DNA of 64,000 nucleotides from Pseudoxanthomonas sp. Root65 (GCF_001427635.1 NZ_LMHA01000001.1:398017-462016); one strand, 5' to 3'. Shown: positions 18,366 through 29,155, counted from the stretch's first letter. Program-made: numbers and translations. The notes: a model not told the origin generated them from the sequence alone.

Positions 18366-18794
18366 TCAGCTGGCGATGTAGCGCTGCAGCTGGTCCAGTT
18401 CCACCTGCTGGTCCTCGATCACCGCCTTGACCAGGTCACCGATGGAGATGACGCCGACGATGGCCTCGCCCTCCGCGACCGGCAGGTGGCGGATGCGGTG
18501 CTCGGTGACCACCTGCATGCAATGGTCGACGCTGTCGTCCGGCCGCACCGTCACCACTTTCGCCGTCATGATGTCGCGCACCGGCGTGTTAGAAGACGAG
18601 CGCCCCTGCAAGACGACCTTGCGCGCGTAATCGCGCTCGGACACGATGCCGCACAGCCGCGGCCCCTGCATGGCCAGCACCGCGCCGACGCCCTTCTCGG
18701 CCATCAGCCGGATGGCATCGAGGACGGACGCGTCGGGCGACACCGAGAAGACTTCAGGGGCCTTGGCCCCCAGCAACTGACGAACCGTGCGCAT
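18366..18794 (-). CDS. Tandem CBS-domain protein
   Basis: A 142-residue cytoplasmic protein made of two CBS domains: VFSVSPDASVLDAIRLMAEKGVGAVLAM...GIVSERDYARKVVLQGR, then VRDIMTAKVVTVRPDDSVDHCMQVVTEHRIRHLPV...GVISIGDLVKAVIE. Pairs of CBS domains bind adenosine nucleotides; stand-alone proteins of this kind are of unknown function. The start at 18794 has GGAG at a good distance and matches the family length. Its first 41 bases overlap the end of the upstream glycosyltransferase gene in another frame. Confidence 0.9.
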   Translation of the reverse strand: MRTVRQLLGAKAPEVFSVSPDASVLDAIRLMAEKGVGAVLAMQGPRLCGIVSERDYARKVVLQGRSSSNTPVRDIMTAKVVTVRPDDSVDHCMQVVTEHRIRHLPVAEGEAIVGVISIGDLVKAVIEDQQVELDQLQRYIAS

Positions 18795-19794
18795 GGCGAT
18801 CTCCGGAAAGGGGAGCGGGTCGATCTGGCCCGACCAAGGATACTCCTGCCGAGGCAGGTTGCCAGGCATCCACCAGGTACAGCGGCCGCTGCTTGGATTC
18901 CTCGTACAGGCGACCGAGGTATTCGCCGATCAGGCCCAGCGCCACCAGCTGCATGCCGCCCAGGAAGAGGATGACCGTCATCATCGTCGGCCAGCCCGCG
19001 ACCGGATCGCCGAACAGCAGGGCCTTGCCGACGATGTAGAGCGCGAAGGCGAAGGCCAGCAACGCGGTCAGCACGCCGATGTAGGTGGCCATCCGCAGCG
19101 GCGCGGTGGTGAAACTGGTGATGCCTTCCAGCGCGAAGTTCCACAGCTTCCAGAAGCCGAAGCTGCTGCGGCCCGCCACGCGCGCTTCGCGATGGTAGGG
19201 CAGCGCCCTCTGGTTGAAGCCCACCCAACCGAACAGCCCCTTCATGAAACGGTGGCGCTCGCGCAGTTCGCGCAGCGCCGCCAGCGCGCGCGGCGACAGC
19301 AGGCGGAAGTCGCCGGTGTCGGCCGGGATCGGCGTCTTCGACAGGCGGCCGATCACCCGGTAGAACGCATGCGCCGTGGCGCGCTTCAGCCAGCCCTCGC
19401 CATCGCGCGCGATGCGGGTGCCGTGGACGTTGTCGTAGCCGGCCTGCCATTCGCGCACGAAGTCGCCGATCAGCTCCGGCGGATCCTGCCCGTCGGCATC
19501 CAGGATCAACGCCGCGCCGGTCTCGACGCGGTCCAGTCCCGCCGTGAGCGCCGCCTCCTTGCCGAAATTGCGCGAGAGCCGCAGCACCGACACGCGCGGA
19601 TCGTTCGCCGCCAGCGTGCGCATCACCGTCCACGTCGCATCGCGGCTGCCGTCGTCGACATACAGCACGCGCCCCTGTACGCCTTTCAGTGCATCCAGCG
19701 CCGCCATCACGCGCGGATGCAGCAGCGGCAGCGACTGCGCCTCGTTGTAGGCCGCCACCACCACGGTGACCTGCCAGGGCGACGCGCCGCTCAT
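18754..19794 (-). CDS. Family 2 glycosyltransferase, polyprenyl-phosphate type (GtrB/DPM1-like)
   Basis: A 346-residue protein. An N-terminal GT-A domain has [22 protein letters not shown] (residues 46-52) and DADGQDPPE (about 99-107). Two C-terminal membrane helices follow ([22 protein letters not shown] and [24 protein letters not shown]). This arrangement is that of enzymes which load a sugar onto undecaprenyl phosphate at the cytoplasmic face. The sugar is not known. The start overlaps the mtgA stop as ATGA (19791-19794). The last 30 residues beyond [11 protein letters not shown] are low-complexity and run into the CBS gene. Confidence 0.9.
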   Translation of the reverse strand: MSGASPWQVTVVVAAYNEAQSLPLLHPRVMAALDALKGVQGRVLYVDDGSRDATWTVMRTLAANDPRVSVLRLSRNFGKEAALTAGLDRVETGAALILDADGQDPPELIGDFVREWQAGYDNVHGTRIARDGEGWLKRATAHAFYRVIGRLSKTPIPADTGDFRLLSPRALAALRELRERHRFMKGLFGWVGFNQRALPYHREARVAGRSSFGFWKLWNFALEGITSFTTAPLRMATYIGVLTALLAFAFALYIVGKALLFGDPVAGWPTMMTVILFLGGMQLVALGLIGEYLGRLYEESKQRPLYLVDAWQPASAGVSLVGPDRPAPLSGDRHAHGSSVAGGQGP

Positions 19795-20564
19795 GGCAAC
19801 GCCTCCAGGTAGCCGGTGCCGCCGATCTGCCGGACCTGGCGCTCGATCCGCGTCGCCCGCCGCTGCACGTAGGGGCCTGGACGCTGGGCGCTGTACCGGC
19901 GAGGCGACGGCAGCACGGCGGCCAGGCGCGCGCTCTGGTTGGCGCTCAGGCGTGCCGCGTCCTTGCCCCAGTAACGCCGCGCGGCGGCCTGCCCGCCGTA
20001 CACGCCATCGCCGAACTCGGCGACGTTCGCATACACCTCCAGGATGCGCCGCTTCGACCACAGCGTTTCGATCAGCAGCGTGTACCAGGCTTCCAGCCCC
20101 TTGCGCGCCCAACGCGTGACACGGTTGCTGCCTTGCCACAGGAACAGGTTCTTCGCCACCTGCTGGCTGATGGTGCTGGCCCCGCGCAGGCGCGTCACCG
20201 GCCGCCCACGCTTCTCGGCGCGCTCGACCATCTTGCGGTTGTGCACGCGCGCCTTCTCGATCGCCGCCAGGTCGAAGCCATGGTGCGTGGCGAAGTTCTG
20301 GTCCTCGGCCGCCACCATCGACAGTGGCAGGCTGGGCGCCATCTCGTCGAGGTCGCGCCAGTCGTAAGCCAGCCGGAAACCGAACTCGCCCTGCCCCCAG
20401 GCCTCGAACACGCGCGCCGCCATGAAGGCGGTGAACGGCGGGTCGACGAAGCGCAGCACCACGACCTGCAGGACGCTGGCGGCCGCGAACAGGAACGGCA
20501 GGGCCAGCAGCCAGCGGAACCAGCGGCGTCGGCGCGGTACGTGGGCGACAGCGGCTGCACTCAT
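19791..20564 (-). CDS. mtgA: Monofunctional peptidoglycan transglycosylase
   Basis: A 257-residue GT51 enzyme that polymerises glycan strands from lipid II. It has an N-terminal membrane anchor (about residues 14-40) and the catalytic signature [17 protein letters not shown] with catalytic Glu87. [54 protein letters not shown] and RLAAVLPSP follow. Size is normal for MtgA. The start is set by family alignment; a longer frame to 20678 would add an unlikely extension. It is first in an operon with the glycosyltransferase and CBS genes. Confidence 0.94.
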   Translation of the reverse strand: MSAAAVAHVPRRRRWFRWLLALPFLFAAASVLQVVVLRFVDPPFTAFMAARVFEAWGQGEFGFRLAYDWRDLDEMAPSLPLSMVAAEDQNFATHHGFDLAAIEKARVHNRKMVERAEKRGRPVTRLRGASTISQQVAKNLFLWQGSNRVTRWARKGLEAWYTLLIETLWSKRRILEVYANVAEFGDGVYGGQAAARRYWGKDAARLSANQSARLAAVLPSPRRYSAQRPGPYVQRRATRIERQVRQIGGTGYLEALP

Positions 20565-20686
20565 CGGGCGAGCCGGCGCTTGAGGATGGCGTTGCTTGCC
20601 CCCATCGTGGTGTTTCCCTTCGTACGTGTCATCGACGGCATTATGCCGAGACACGCGACCGCCCCGCATTCCCCGCATGGATTCCC

Positions 20687-21583
20687 ATGGCCACTGACGC
20701 CTCCGCCGACACCCTGACCCGATTCCTGCTCCCCGCCGCCGGCGTCCGCGGCGTGGCCGTGCGCCTGGACGACACCTGGCAGGCCGTGGCGAGCCGTGCC
20801 GACTACCCGCCGTCGACGCGCGAGTTGCTGGGCGAAGCCAGCGCGGCCGCGGTGTTGTTCACCGGCCACACCAAGGTCGACGGCCGGCTGTCGATCCAGT
20901 TGCGCAGCCAGGGCAGCCTGCGCAGCCTGTTCGCCGAATGCACGGCGTCGGGCACCGTGCGCGGCATCGCGCAGCTGTCCGCCGACCAGGACGCACCGCG
21001 CGACCTGCGTGACCTGGGCGACGATGCCCTGTTGGCCATCACCATCGAGAACCCGGGACTGGATCCGCGCGAGCCGCAGCGTTACCAGAGCCTGGTCGGC
21101 CTGGAGGCCAGCCGGCTGGCCGAAGCCTTCGAGGACTACTTCCGCCAGTCCGAACAGCTGCCCACGCGGCTGCTGCTGTCCGCCAACGGCGACTGTGCCT
21201 GTGGTCTGATGCTGCAGAAGCTGCCCGGCGACGAGGGCGACGACGACGGCTGGAACCGCACAGGCGCTCTGTTCGACACCCTGGGCGAGGCCGAGCTGCT
21301 GGCCACGCCGGTGCCGGACCTGCTGCACCGGCTGTTCCACGAGGAATCGCCGCAAATCCTGACCCAGCGCCCAGTTCGCTTCGGTTGCTCTTGTTCGCGC
21401 GAGCGGGTCGAGAGCATGCTGCAGTCGTTGGGGGAAGAGGAGGCGACGGCCGCACTGGCCGATGGGGTGGTCGAAGTGCGTTGCGAGTTCTGTGGGCAGG
21501 AGTACCGGTTTTCGCCTCCCCAGATCGCGGAACTTTTCAGCCAGCCCAAGGTCGATGTGGACGCGCCCAGCCGCCTGCAGTAG
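20687..21583 (+). CDS. hslO: Redox-activated chaperone Hsp33
   Basis: A 298-residue cytoplasmic holdase that becomes active when its zinc cysteines are oxidised. The N-terminal part has the Hsp33 sequences [26 protein letters not shown] and GMLV-like strands. The C-terminal redox switch is complete: C234 and C236 ([10 protein letters not shown]) and C266 and C269 (CEFCGQEY). Length is normal. It diverges from mtgA with 122 bases between the starts. Confidence 0.95.
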   Translation: MATDASADTLTRFLLPAAGVRGVAVRLDDTWQAVASRADYPPSTRELLGEASAAAVLFTGHTKVDGRLSIQLRSQGSLRSLFAECTASGTVRGIAQLSADQDAPRDLRDLGDDALLAITIENPGLDPREPQRYQSLVGLEASRLAEAFEDYFRQSEQLPTRLLLSANGDCACGLMLQKLPGDEGDDDGWNRTGALFDTLGEAELLATPVPDLLHRLFHEESPQILTQRPVRFGCSCSRERVESMLQSLGEEEATAALADGVVEVRCEFCGQEYRFSPPQIAELFSQPKVDVDAPSRLQ

Positions 21584-21611
21584 TCCGGCAGCCGGCAAGC
21601 CGCCCGGGGAC

Positions 21612-21640
21612 TTGTTAAAGAAACATAAACGGCATAGCAT
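21612..21640 (+). promoter_or_regulatory. Promoter of the exported protein gene at 21695
   Basis: TTGTTA (21612-21617), 17 bases, then TAGCAT (21635-21640). The predicted RNA would start with a stem-loop: GTTCCCC (21643-21649) pairs with GGGGAAC (21657-21663), which could protect the 5' end. Confidence 0.4.
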
Positions 21641-21694
21641 CGGTTCCCCTTCGGGAGGGGAACTCCGGGTCGACCCAGGAGTCTGAAGCGAGCC

Positions 21695-22567
21695 ATGAAA
21701 CTGCGTAGCCTGTCACTGTCGCTTGCCCTGCTGCTCGCCTCCGGCGTGGCAGCGGACGCGCATGCGCAGAAGAGCACGCGCAAACCGGCCGCCGACGCCC
21801 AGCCCACCGCCTTGCCGATCTGGAACAACGACGGCAAGGTCGAGGCGGTACTGCTGCTCGAGCCGACCGGCCAGGCCGAGGCCGGTGCCCGCTGGCGCCT
21901 GGGCCGCAATTCGCTGACCACCGCCTTCGGTCTGGACAGCGGCGACTCCCTGGGCCTGGTCTGCAACCGCAAGGCCGGCGTGGTCGGCAACATCGGCAAC
22001 CTGGCCAGCCACTGCATGCTCGCCACGCTCGGCGACGAGGGCGACGACACCAACGCAAGCCAGCGCGTCAGCGCTTCGGCCGTGCTCAGCCGCCCCGGCG
22101 GCAAGCTCGGCCTGTCGGCCGGCACCGGCCGCGACACCCTGCCCGCCTGGCTGTCGTCGGGGCGCGGCACCGGCCGCGTCGAGCAGAACGACCTGACCGT
22201 GTTCGGGCAGAAGAACATCGGTCGCGAAGGCTTCGTCTCCATCGGCGGCGCCGTCGCGAAGGCCACCCTGGTGCCCGCTTCCGACCTACCTGCCCTGGCC
22301 GACCGCTGGAACAGCCGCAGCCTCACCGTCGGCGGCGGCTACGGCCCCTTCAGCGCCAACATCATCGGGCGCGTCATCGACGTACCCGGCCAGCCCGGCA
22401 AGTTCGAGGGCCTCGGCCTGGGCCTGACCTGGCGCACGCCGTGGAGCGGACAGCTCACCGTCGGCGCCGAGAACGTCATCACCCGCGGCAAGAATCCTTT
22501 CTCGTTGACCAACGAGAACGCCGACGAAGGCACCGTGCCTTACGTCCGGTACGAGCAGGACCTGTAA
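21695..22567 (+). CDS. Conserved exported protein, possibly outer-membrane beta-rich
   Basis: Not assigned to a family. It has 290 residues with a signal peptide of about 25 residues ending AHAQ. The mature part alternates hydrophobic and polar residues and contains phrases typical of small barrels or autochaperoned beta proteins (ARWRLGRNSLTTAFGLDSGD, SLTVGGGYGPFSANIIGRV, GLGLGLTWRTPW). Three cysteines are present in the middle. It precedes the TBDT pair in the same orientation but is separated from it by 286 bases with a promoter. Confidence 0.7.
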   Translation: MKLRSLSLSLALLLASGVAADAHAQKSTRKPAADAQPTALPIWNNDGKVEAVLLLEPTGQAEAGARWRLGRNSLTTAFGLDSGDSLGLVCNRKAGVVGNIGNLASHCMLATLGDEGDDTNASQRVSASAVLSRPGGKLGLSAGTGRDTLPAWLSSGRGTGRVEQNDLTVFGQKNIGREGFVSIGGAVAKATLVPASDLPALADRWNSRSLTVGGGYGPFSANIIGRVIDVPGQPGKFEGLGLGLTWRTPWSGQLTVGAENVITRGKNPFSLTNENADEGTVPYVRYEQDL

Positions 22568-22742
22568 CGCCCCCTTGTTAAGTCCCTGCCACCGTGCTGA
22601 TGCAGCGCGGCGGATACGCGTGCCTGCCGCTTGGCATCTTGTTGCGTGGCACCGAGGGTCGCACGACCCGTGAGCAATGCGTGCTCGACATCACAATTAC
22701 GTAACTAAGCTTATCTCTATCCGCCTTCGGTCTTCACGCGGG

Positions 22743-22771
22743 TTTAATTCTCGTTAAAAGCCGACTAGTAT
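22743..22771 (+). promoter_or_regulatory. Promoter of first TBDT gene
   Basis: TTTAAT (22743-22748), 17 bases, TAGTAT (22766-22771). The same arrangement with 17 bases occurs before the second TBDT. The start codon is about 75 bases downstream, and GGGAGAGAG serves as ribosome-binding site. Confidence 0.65.
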
Positions 22772-22853
22772 CCGGGCACCCCCTCGTTTCGTGGTCGCCT
22801 GTTTGACCGCCTCGAGGGACACCTTGGGATACCCCTTACGGGAGAGAGAAACA

Positions 22854-25793
22854 ATGAACTGCAAAACCACGAAGCTCCGTGACGCGATTTCGTTCGCGCT
22901 GACGGTAGGCGCAGTGTCGGCTGTGGGCACCGGTGCGGTGTTCGCGCAAGAGTCCGGCCAGACCGAAACCACCACCTTGGACCGCATCGAAGTCACCGGC
23001 TCGCGCATCCGCCAGGTCGACGTCGAAAACGCCGCTCCCGTGCTGACCATCAGCCGCGCGGACATCGAAAAGCAGGGCTTCCAGTCGGTCGCCGACATCC
23101 TGCAGAACATCTCCGCCGTCGGCGCACCCGCCATCAGCCGCGCGCAGCCGCTGTCGGCCGGTGAAAACGTCGGTGGCCAGTTCATCAGCATGCGCAACCT
23201 GGGTTCCACGCGCACCCTGATCCTGGTCAACGGCAAGCGCCTGGGCATCAGCACCAGCGGCCTGCAGGACATTTCGCTGATCCCGACCGCTGCGGTCGAG
23301 CGCATCGAAGTGCTGAAGGACGGCGCCTCCTCGATCTACGGCTCCGACGCCATCGCCGGCGTGGTCAACATCATCACCCGCTCCAACTTCGAAGGCGCCA
23401 CCGCCCAGGCCTACTACGGCCAGTACGGCGAAGGCGACGGCGAAACCACCCGTGCCGACTTCGTGATGGGCTTCACCGGTGACCGCGGCTCGCTGACCGC
23501 CGCCGTGGAGTACCGCAAGGAAGAGGAAGTGATGTCGGGCGACCGCGAGTACTCCGCGTACCCGCAGGGCCAGTGGCATCCGACCCGCGGCTGGACCACG
23601 GTCAGCCAGTGGGGCGTGATCAACCTGCCGGCGGCCGCCGGCGGCAACCGCGTACTGAACACCGGCGCCGACTGGCGCAACATCAACAACTTCCACGCGC
23701 TGAACACCAATACCGGTACCAGTGCTGCGGACCCGAACGGCTCGCCGACGGACAAGAGCAATACCAACCAGCAGACGCACCTGCGCACGCCGCTTGAGAG
23801 CCGCTCGCTGTTTGTCGACGGCGTGTTCGACATCAATGATGCGGTTCGCTTCCGCAGCAACATGATGTACAGCCAGCGCGATGCTGAGCGTCAGGTGGCG
23901 GGTTACCCGTTCCAGAGCGCGGCCTTCGCCGGCACCACCATGGCGATCAACAGCTACTACAACCCCGTGGGCACCTTCCACGGCTACGCCACGCCGCAGA
24001 CTGTCAACTACTGGCGCCGCACGTGGGAAATCCCGCGCGTCGATCGCCCGACGACGACCAACTGGCGCTTCTCGGCCGGACTGGAAGGCAGCTTCGATAT
24101 CGGCGAGCGCATCTTCGACTGGGATGTGGGCTACCTGTACAACAACAACAAGGTCACCCAGGAAAACTACGGCAACCTCAACGTGGCCCGTGTCGGCCAG
24201 GCGGTGGGTCCGTCGTTCCTCAACGCCCAGGGTGTGGTCCAGTGCGGTACCGCGGCCGCCCCGATTCCGCTGGCATCCTGCGTGCCGTGGAATCCGTTCA
24301 TCCCGTTCGGTCGCGTGGGCGATGGTGGCCTGACCGGCAACCAGGCGCTGATCGACTTCTTGTTCCAGACGCTGAACTCGTCGGGCGAGACCGAAACCGA
24401 AGTGTTCACCGCCAACCTGGCCGGCTCGCTGTTCGCCCTGCCGGGCGGCGACCTGGGCTTCGCGGTCGGCGTGGAAAGCCGCAAGGAATCGGGCGAGTTC
24501 ATTCCCGATGCCATGGCCGTCACCGGCAATTCGACCACTCTGTCCGCCGGCCCGACCGATGGCAGCTACAAGGTCGATGAAATCTACGCCGAGTTGGCGA
24601 TCCCGCTGCTGGCCGACCTGCCGGGCGCACAGGAGCTGAGCTTCAGCATCGCCACGCGTTATTCGGACTACGACACCTTCGGCGACACGCTGAACAGCAA
24701 GTTCGGCTTCAAGTGGAAGCCGATCGATTCGCTGCTGTTCCGCGGCACCTACGCCGAGGGCTTCCGCGCGCCGACGATCGCCGACCTGTACGGCGGCGGT
24801 TCGCAGACGTTCTCGTTCTACACCGATCCCTGCGATACCACTTTCGGTGCAGCTCGCAACAATGCCGCCTGCCAGCGCGACATCGTCAATGCAGCGACGT
24901 TCCGCCAGTTGCAGCAGGGCTTCACCCCGGCAGCGGGCACCAACTCGCAGACGCCGGTGGCGTTCTTCTCGGGCGCCAATCCGAACCTGATCCCGGAAAC
25001 CTCCGAGTCGAAGACCTTCGGCGTCGTTTGGAGCCCCGGCTTCCTGGAAGGTCTGAACGTGAGCCTGGACTGGTGGAACATCCGCATCGAAGACACCATC
25101 GTGGCCGATACGCCCACGCAGATGCTCAACGACTGCTACATCCAGGGCGATGCGTCGCGTTGCACCAACTTCACGCGTGATCCGGTGCTGGGTTACGTCA
25201 ACAGCCTGAACTTCACTGGCATCAATGCCGGCTTCCGTGAAACCGAAGGCTACGACCTAGACCTGAGCTACCGACTGGCGACCGAAGGTTTCGGTACCTT
25301 CAACCTGACCTGGCAGACCACCTACACCAGCAAGGATGAAATCAAGACCGATACCAACCCGCTCACGCTGCCGCAGCAACTGGTGGGCTACGCCACGTCG
25401 CCGGGCTTCCTGGGCACGCATCGCGTCCGTTCCAACGCGAATGTGACCTGGAATCTGGGCAGCTTCGGCGCCACGTGGGGTGCGCGTTACTACTCCTCGC
25501 AGAAGGAAACCTGCCTCTCTGCCGCGCTGTTCCCCGACGAGTGCACGGATCCGACGTTCGTCGCCGCCAACCCGGCACAGACGCGTGCGGTCAACAAGAT
25601 GGGTTCGGTCACGTTCAACGACCTGGAGTTCCGTTGGAGCGCCCCGTGGAATGCGACCATCGCGATCGGTGCCAACAACGTGTTCGATCGCCAGGGCCCG
25701 CAGTTCTACAGCCAGCCCAGCGCGAACGTGTCGTATCACGGTCAGTACGACATTGGCCGCTTCATGTACATGAAGTACCAGCAGAAGTTCTGA
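22854..25793 (+). CDS. TonB-dependent outer-membrane receptor (first of pair)
   Basis: A 979-residue outer-membrane receptor. It has a long signal peptide (to about residue 33, VFAQ), a TonB-box-like segment [11 protein letters not shown], a plug domain ([65 protein letters not shown]) and a 22-strand-type barrel ending in the outer-membrane signal residue Phe (KYQQKF). Such receptors import a bound ligand using the TonB-ExbBD motor. The ligand is unknown; the locus shows no siderophore genes. The start at 22854 follows a strong purine-rich site and aligns with the paralogue at 26193. Confidence 0.94.
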   Translation: MNCKTTKLRDAISFALTVGAVSAVGTGAVFAQESGQTETTTLDRIEVTGSRIRQVDVENAAPVLTISRADIEKQGFQSVADILQNISAVGAPAISRAQPLSAGENVGGQFISMRNLGSTRTLILVNGKRLGISTSGLQDISLIPTAAVERIEVLKDGASSIYGSDAIAGVVNIITRSNFEGATAQAYYGQYGEGDGETTRADFVMGFTGDRGSLTAAVEYRKEEEVMSGDREYSAYPQGQWHPTRGWTTVSQWGVINLPAAAGGNRVLNTGADWRNINNFHALNTNTGTSAADPNGSPTDKSNTNQQTHLRTPLESRSLFVDGVFDINDAVRFRSNMMYSQRDAERQVAGYPFQSAAFAGTTMAINSYYNPVGTFHGYATPQTVNYWRRTWEIPRVDRPTTTNWRFSAGLEGSFDIGERIFDWDVGYLYNNNKVTQENYGNLNVARVGQAVGPSFLNAQGVVQCGTAAAPIPLASCVPWNPFIPFGRVGDGGLTGNQALIDFLFQTLNSSGETETEVFTANLAGSLFALPGGDLGFAVGVESRKESGEFIPDAMAVTGNSTTLSAGPTDGSYKVDEIYAELAIPLLADLPGAQELSFSIATRYSDYDTFGDTLNSKFGFKWKPIDSLLFRGTYAEGFRAPTIADLYGGGSQTFSFYTDPCDTTFGAARNNAACQRDIVNAATFRQLQQGFTPAAGTNSQTPVAFFSGANPNLIPETSESKTFGVVWSPGFLEGLNVSLDWWNIRIEDTIVADTPTQMLNDCYIQGDASRCTNFTRDPVLGYVNSLNFTGINAGFRETEGYDLDLSYRLATEGFGTFNLTWQTTYTSKDEIKTDTNPLTLPQQLVGYATSPGFLGTHRVRSNANVTWNLGSFGATWGARYYSSQKETCLSAALFPDECTDPTFVAANPAQTRAVNKMGSVTFNDLEFRWSAPWNATIAIGANNVFDRQGPQFYSQPSANVSYHGQYDIGRFMYMKYQQKF

Positions 25794-25819
25794 TCGCGGC
25801 CTCCGCGTAGGCAGTACCC

Positions 25820-25848
25820 ACACGGCCCCGAAAGGGGCCGTGTTTTTT
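25820..25848 (+). terminator. Rho-independent terminator of first TBDT
   Basis: Stem CACGGCCCC / GGGGCCGTG around a GAAA loop, followed by six T residues (25843-25848), 27 bases after the stop codon. Confidence 0.93.
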
Positions 25849-25985
25849 ATGGGTGGCTCCTTGCAACCATCCCGATACGTCACGCTGCCCGCGGTGTTAA
25901 TGAAGCAATCGAAACGGGCCGCTCCCGGCACCGTGTGCTCCGGCCGGCGCCCGTCTTCGGGGATAGTGCGCACCGCTTTGGGGCA

Positions 25986-25994
25986 CCCCCCCCC
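25986..25994. repeat. C9 homopolymer upstream of second TBDT promoter
   Basis: Nine consecutive C residues in the 399-base gap between the two TBDT genes, about 85 bases upstream of the -35 box. Runs of this length slip readily in replication, so length variation is plausible, but it is not within the promoter spacer. Confidence 0.6.
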
Positions 25995-26078
25995 TATTCA
26001 GGCAGAGCACCGAAACGCGTGGGCTGCTTTGCCCGTCCTGACTGGGCGCTTTGCCACATGTTGGCCGCTTAACAACAC

Positions 26079-26107
26079 TTTAATTCTTCGCTGCCCCCGA
26101 CTATGAT
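26079..26107 (+). promoter_or_regulatory. Promoter of second TBDT gene
   Basis: TTTAAT (26079-26084), 17 bases, TATGAT (26102-26107). The spacing, the CCGACTA motif before the -10, and the following CGGGC(C)ACCCCC...GGTCGCC leader are shared with the promoter at 22743. Confidence 0.7.
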
Positions 26108-26192
26108 CGGGCCACCCCCGCTCTTTGGTCGCCGCTTTTTGGCCGGCCGGCAGGGTATCCCTAGGGCTTTATCAACGTCACCCGGAGAGAGA

Positions 26193-29087
26193 ATGAACCA
26201 CAAGACCACCAAGCTGCGCGAAGCCATCGGCTTTGCCCTGGCAGTGGGTGCGACCAGCGCCGCCGGCACCGGCTTCGCTTTCGCGCAGGAGTCCAACGAA
26301 GGCGCCAAGACCCTGGATGCAATCCAGGTGACCGGCTCCCGTGTGGCCCGCGTCGAAACCGAAACCGCCAGCCCCGTCGTCGTGATCGACCGCGCCGCCA
26401 TCGAACAGACCGGCAAGCTGACCCTGGGCGACCTGATCCAGGAAATGCCGGCCATGTCGGGCGCCCCCACCAACCCGCAGGTCAACAACGGCGGCGGTGA
26501 CGGTTCGTCCACCATCGACCTGCGTGGCCTGGGTTCGGCCCGCACCCTGCTGCTGGTGAACGGCCGCCGCGTTGTCAACAGCGACGTCAACTCCATCCCG
26601 GCGTCGGCCGTGGAGCGCATCGAAATCCTGACCAGCGGCGCCTCGGCCGTGTACGGTTCGGACGCTGTCGCTGGCGTGGTCAACTTCATCCTGCGGCGTG
26701 ACTTCGACGGCCTGACCGCTTCGGTCGACTTCGGCATCACCCCGAGCAAGCAGGACGGCCAGCGCAGCGGCGGTTCCATCACCTTCGGCCAGGTGGGCGA
26801 CAAGGGCAACATCATCGCCGGCCTGAACTACAACAAGTTCGACGGCATCTCGTCCAACGATCGTGATTTCTCGAAGGACGCCACGTACCTGTACAGCGGT
26901 TACGTCACCGTCTTCGGTTCCAGCCGCAACCCGAACGGCCGCATCTACTTCCCGGCCGGCAGCGCGCTGGCAACCCAGTACGGCTGCTCGTCGGTCACGC
27001 TGACCCCGGGCACCAGCGGCACCTCGACCGGCGACTTCCGCTGCTACAACGGTGCGCGCGACTCGTACAACTACCAGGCCACCAACCTGATCATGACGCC
27101 GCAGGAGCGCACCAATGCGTTCTTCCTGGCGAACTATCAGATCACCGACAACCTCAACGCGTTCGCCGAGGTCTACCACAACAAGACCTCGTCCAACTTC
27201 GCGATCGCGGCCCTGCCGTTCGACGCCAACAGCGACGGCGTGGTCATCTCGGCCGACAACTACTACAACCCGTTCGACCAGAACTTCGGTCCGGCGGCTG
27301 ACGGTAGCGTCAACCAGTTCCTGACCCGCTGGACCTCGCTGGGCCAGCGCCGTTCGTACTACGACACCACCACCTCGCAGGTCGTCGCCGGCCTGGAAGG
27401 CTTCGTGGGCGAGAGCTGGAAGTGGGATGCCGCCTTCAACTACGGCCACTACTTCAGCGAGAACACCAGCTACGGCTACGTGGACTACGCCAGCCTGACC
27501 GACGCCCTGGGCCCGTCCTTCATGGACACCGATGGCGTGGTGAAGTGCGGTGCGCCGGGCGCGATCATCGCGGGCTGCACGCCGCTCAACATCTTCAACA
27601 TCTTCGACCCGCAGTCGATCGCCACCATGCAGGCGGCGGAAGCGCGTCCGGTCTACTCGACCATGTACCAGACCCGCAGCTTTGAGGCCAATGCCTCGGG
27701 CGAACTGTTCAGCCTGCCGGCCGGTGCCGTGCAGCTGGCGTTCGGCGGTGCATGGCGCGAGGAATACCAGCGCAGCGAAGTCGACTACATCGCGATCGCC
27801 GACGACACCGGCCGCTGCATGATCTCGCAGGAAGCCTGTTCGTCCCCGGTCGGTGGCAAGTACGACGTGACGGAAGTCTACGGCGAACTGTACGTGCCGA
27901 TCCTGTCCGACCTGCCGTTCGCGCACCTGCTGTCGGTGACGCTGGGCAGCCGCTACTCGGATTACTCGACCTTCGGCGACACCACCAACAGCAAGCTGCA
28001 GGTGGAATGGCGTCCGATCGAGAACCTGCTGTTCCGCGGTACGGTGGCGGAAGTCTTCCGTGCCCCGACCATCGGCAACCTGTACGACGGCCCGCAGGGC
28101 AACGCCCCGCAACTCAACGACAAGTGCGAAGGCTACGGCGCCACCGGCACGCCGCGTAACCACGAAAATGCGTGCGGCGCGGGCGCAGGCGCCACCAACA
28201 TCCCGGCCGGCGGTATCGGCCCGGCGCCCACCAGCCAGTCCAACGGCGTGTGGTCCGGTGCCGTCGCGGCAGGTTTCGACCTGAAGCCGGAATCGGGCAA
28301 GTCGTTCTCGTGGGGCGTGGTGTACGACCCGCAGTGGGCTCCCGGCCTGTCGGTCAGCCTGGACTACTGGCGCCTGTACCTGGACGACACGATCACCCGC
28401 GCCGATGCGCAGACCGTCGTCGACACCTGCTACAACGATGACAGCCACCCGTTCTGCGAATTCATCAACCGTCGCAGCGATGGCCAGGTGGACTTCATCC
28501 GCGAGCCGATCGTCAACCTGGGCCGCCTGGACACGCAGGGCTACGACCTGGCCGTGCGCTACCGCCTGCCTGACACCGCATGGGGCAGCTGGCTGTTCGG
28601 CCTGGACGCGACCTATATCGATCGCTACGACAACGACACCAACCCGCTCAGCGAAGACGATGCCGTCAAGCACATCGCCGGCACCTACAACCCGTCGTAC
28701 GGCATGTACGCCCGCACCCGCGGCCGTCTGTTCGTCAACTGGAACAAGGGCGACCTGGGCCTGAGCTGGCGTGCCCGCTATGTCAGCGGCTTCGACATCG
28801 GCAGCAACGACCTGCGCCAGGGCACCAGTGCGGACGCGGGTTGCAACGCGACGTTCGCGCCGGAGTTCTGCTATGCCCGTCGCTTCGACGACTACCTGGT
28901 GCACAGCTTCAGCGCCGCGTACTCGCTGCCGTGGTTCAACTCGAAGGTCGAGGTGGGCCTGGACAACGCGTTCGACAAGCAGCCGCAGACCCTGTTCCAG
29001 AACAACGTGCTGAATGCCAACACCGACGTGCAGACCTTCGATACGGTCGGCCGTTACCTGTGGGCACGCTACACGATGAACTTCTAA
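26193..29087 (+). CDS. TonB-dependent outer-membrane receptor (second of pair)
   Basis: A 964-residue paralogue of the receptor at 22854. The signal peptides are nearly the same (MNHKTTKLREAIGFALAVGA here, [20 protein letters not shown] there). The plug has LDAIQVTGSRV, DLIQEMPAMSGAPTNPQVNNGGGDGSSTIDLRGLGSARTLLLVNGRR and AVERIEILTSGASAVYGSDAVAGVVNFILRR. The barrel ends with RYTMNF. The barrel domains differ considerably, suggesting different ligands. It is followed by a terminator and then by the sulfotransferase gene in the same direction. Confidence 0.94.
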   Translation: MNHKTTKLREAIGFALAVGATSAAGTGFAFAQESNEGAKTLDAIQVTGSRVARVETETASPVVVIDRAAIEQTGKLTLGDLIQEMPAMSGAPTNPQVNNGGGDGSSTIDLRGLGSARTLLLVNGRRVVNSDVNSIPASAVERIEILTSGASAVYGSDAVAGVVNFILRRDFDGLTASVDFGITPSKQDGQRSGGSITFGQVGDKGNIIAGLNYNKFDGISSNDRDFSKDATYLYSGYVTVFGSSRNPNGRIYFPAGSALATQYGCSSVTLTPGTSGTSTGDFRCYNGARDSYNYQATNLIMTPQERTNAFFLANYQITDNLNAFAEVYHNKTSSNFAIAALPFDANSDGVVISADNYYNPFDQNFGPAADGSVNQFLTRWTSLGQRRSYYDTTTSQVVAGLEGFVGESWKWDAAFNYGHYFSENTSYGYVDYASLTDALGPSFMDTDGVVKCGAPGAIIAGCTPLNIFNIFDPQSIATMQAAEARPVYSTMYQTRSFEANASGELFSLPAGAVQLAFGGAWREEYQRSEVDYIAIADDTGRCMISQEACSSPVGGKYDVTEVYGELYVPILSDLPFAHLLSVTLGSRYSDYSTFGDTTNSKLQVEWRPIENLLFRGTVAEVFRAPTIGNLYDGPQGNAPQLNDKCEGYGATGTPRNHENACGAGAGATNIPAGGIGPAPTSQSNGVWSGAVAAGFDLKPESGKSFSWGVVYDPQWAPGLSVSLDYWRLYLDDTITRADAQTVVDTCYNDDSHPFCEFINRRSDGQVDFIREPIVNLGRLDTQGYDLAVRYRLPDTAWGSWLFGLDATYIDRYDNDTNPLSEDDAVKHIAGTYNPSYGMYARTRGRLFVNWNKGDLGLSWRARYVSGFDIGSNDLRQGTSADAGCNATFAPEFCYARRFDDYLVHSFSAAYSLPWFNSKVEVGLDNAFDKQPQTLFQNNVLNANTDVQTFDTVGRYLWARYTMNF

Positions 29088-29114
29088 GCAGGTTGAATTG
29101 ACCGCTGTACCCTG

Positions 29115-29145
29115 GGCCGCGCGGCGTAAGCCGCGCGGCCTTTTT
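29115..29145 (+). terminator. Rho-independent terminator of second TBDT
   Basis: GGCCGCGCGGC / GCCGCGCGGCC stem of 11 base pairs with a GTAA loop, followed by five T residues. Confidence 0.93.
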
Positions 29146-29155
29146 ATTGCCACGC

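Noticed and set aside
18754..18794. Frameshift at the end of the glycosyltransferase gene
   Set aside because: The 41-base overlap with the CBS gene looked suspicious, but the glycosyltransferase is complete up to its membrane helices and the CBS gene has its own Shine-Dalgarno sequence. A slightly extended C-terminus is the simpler reading.
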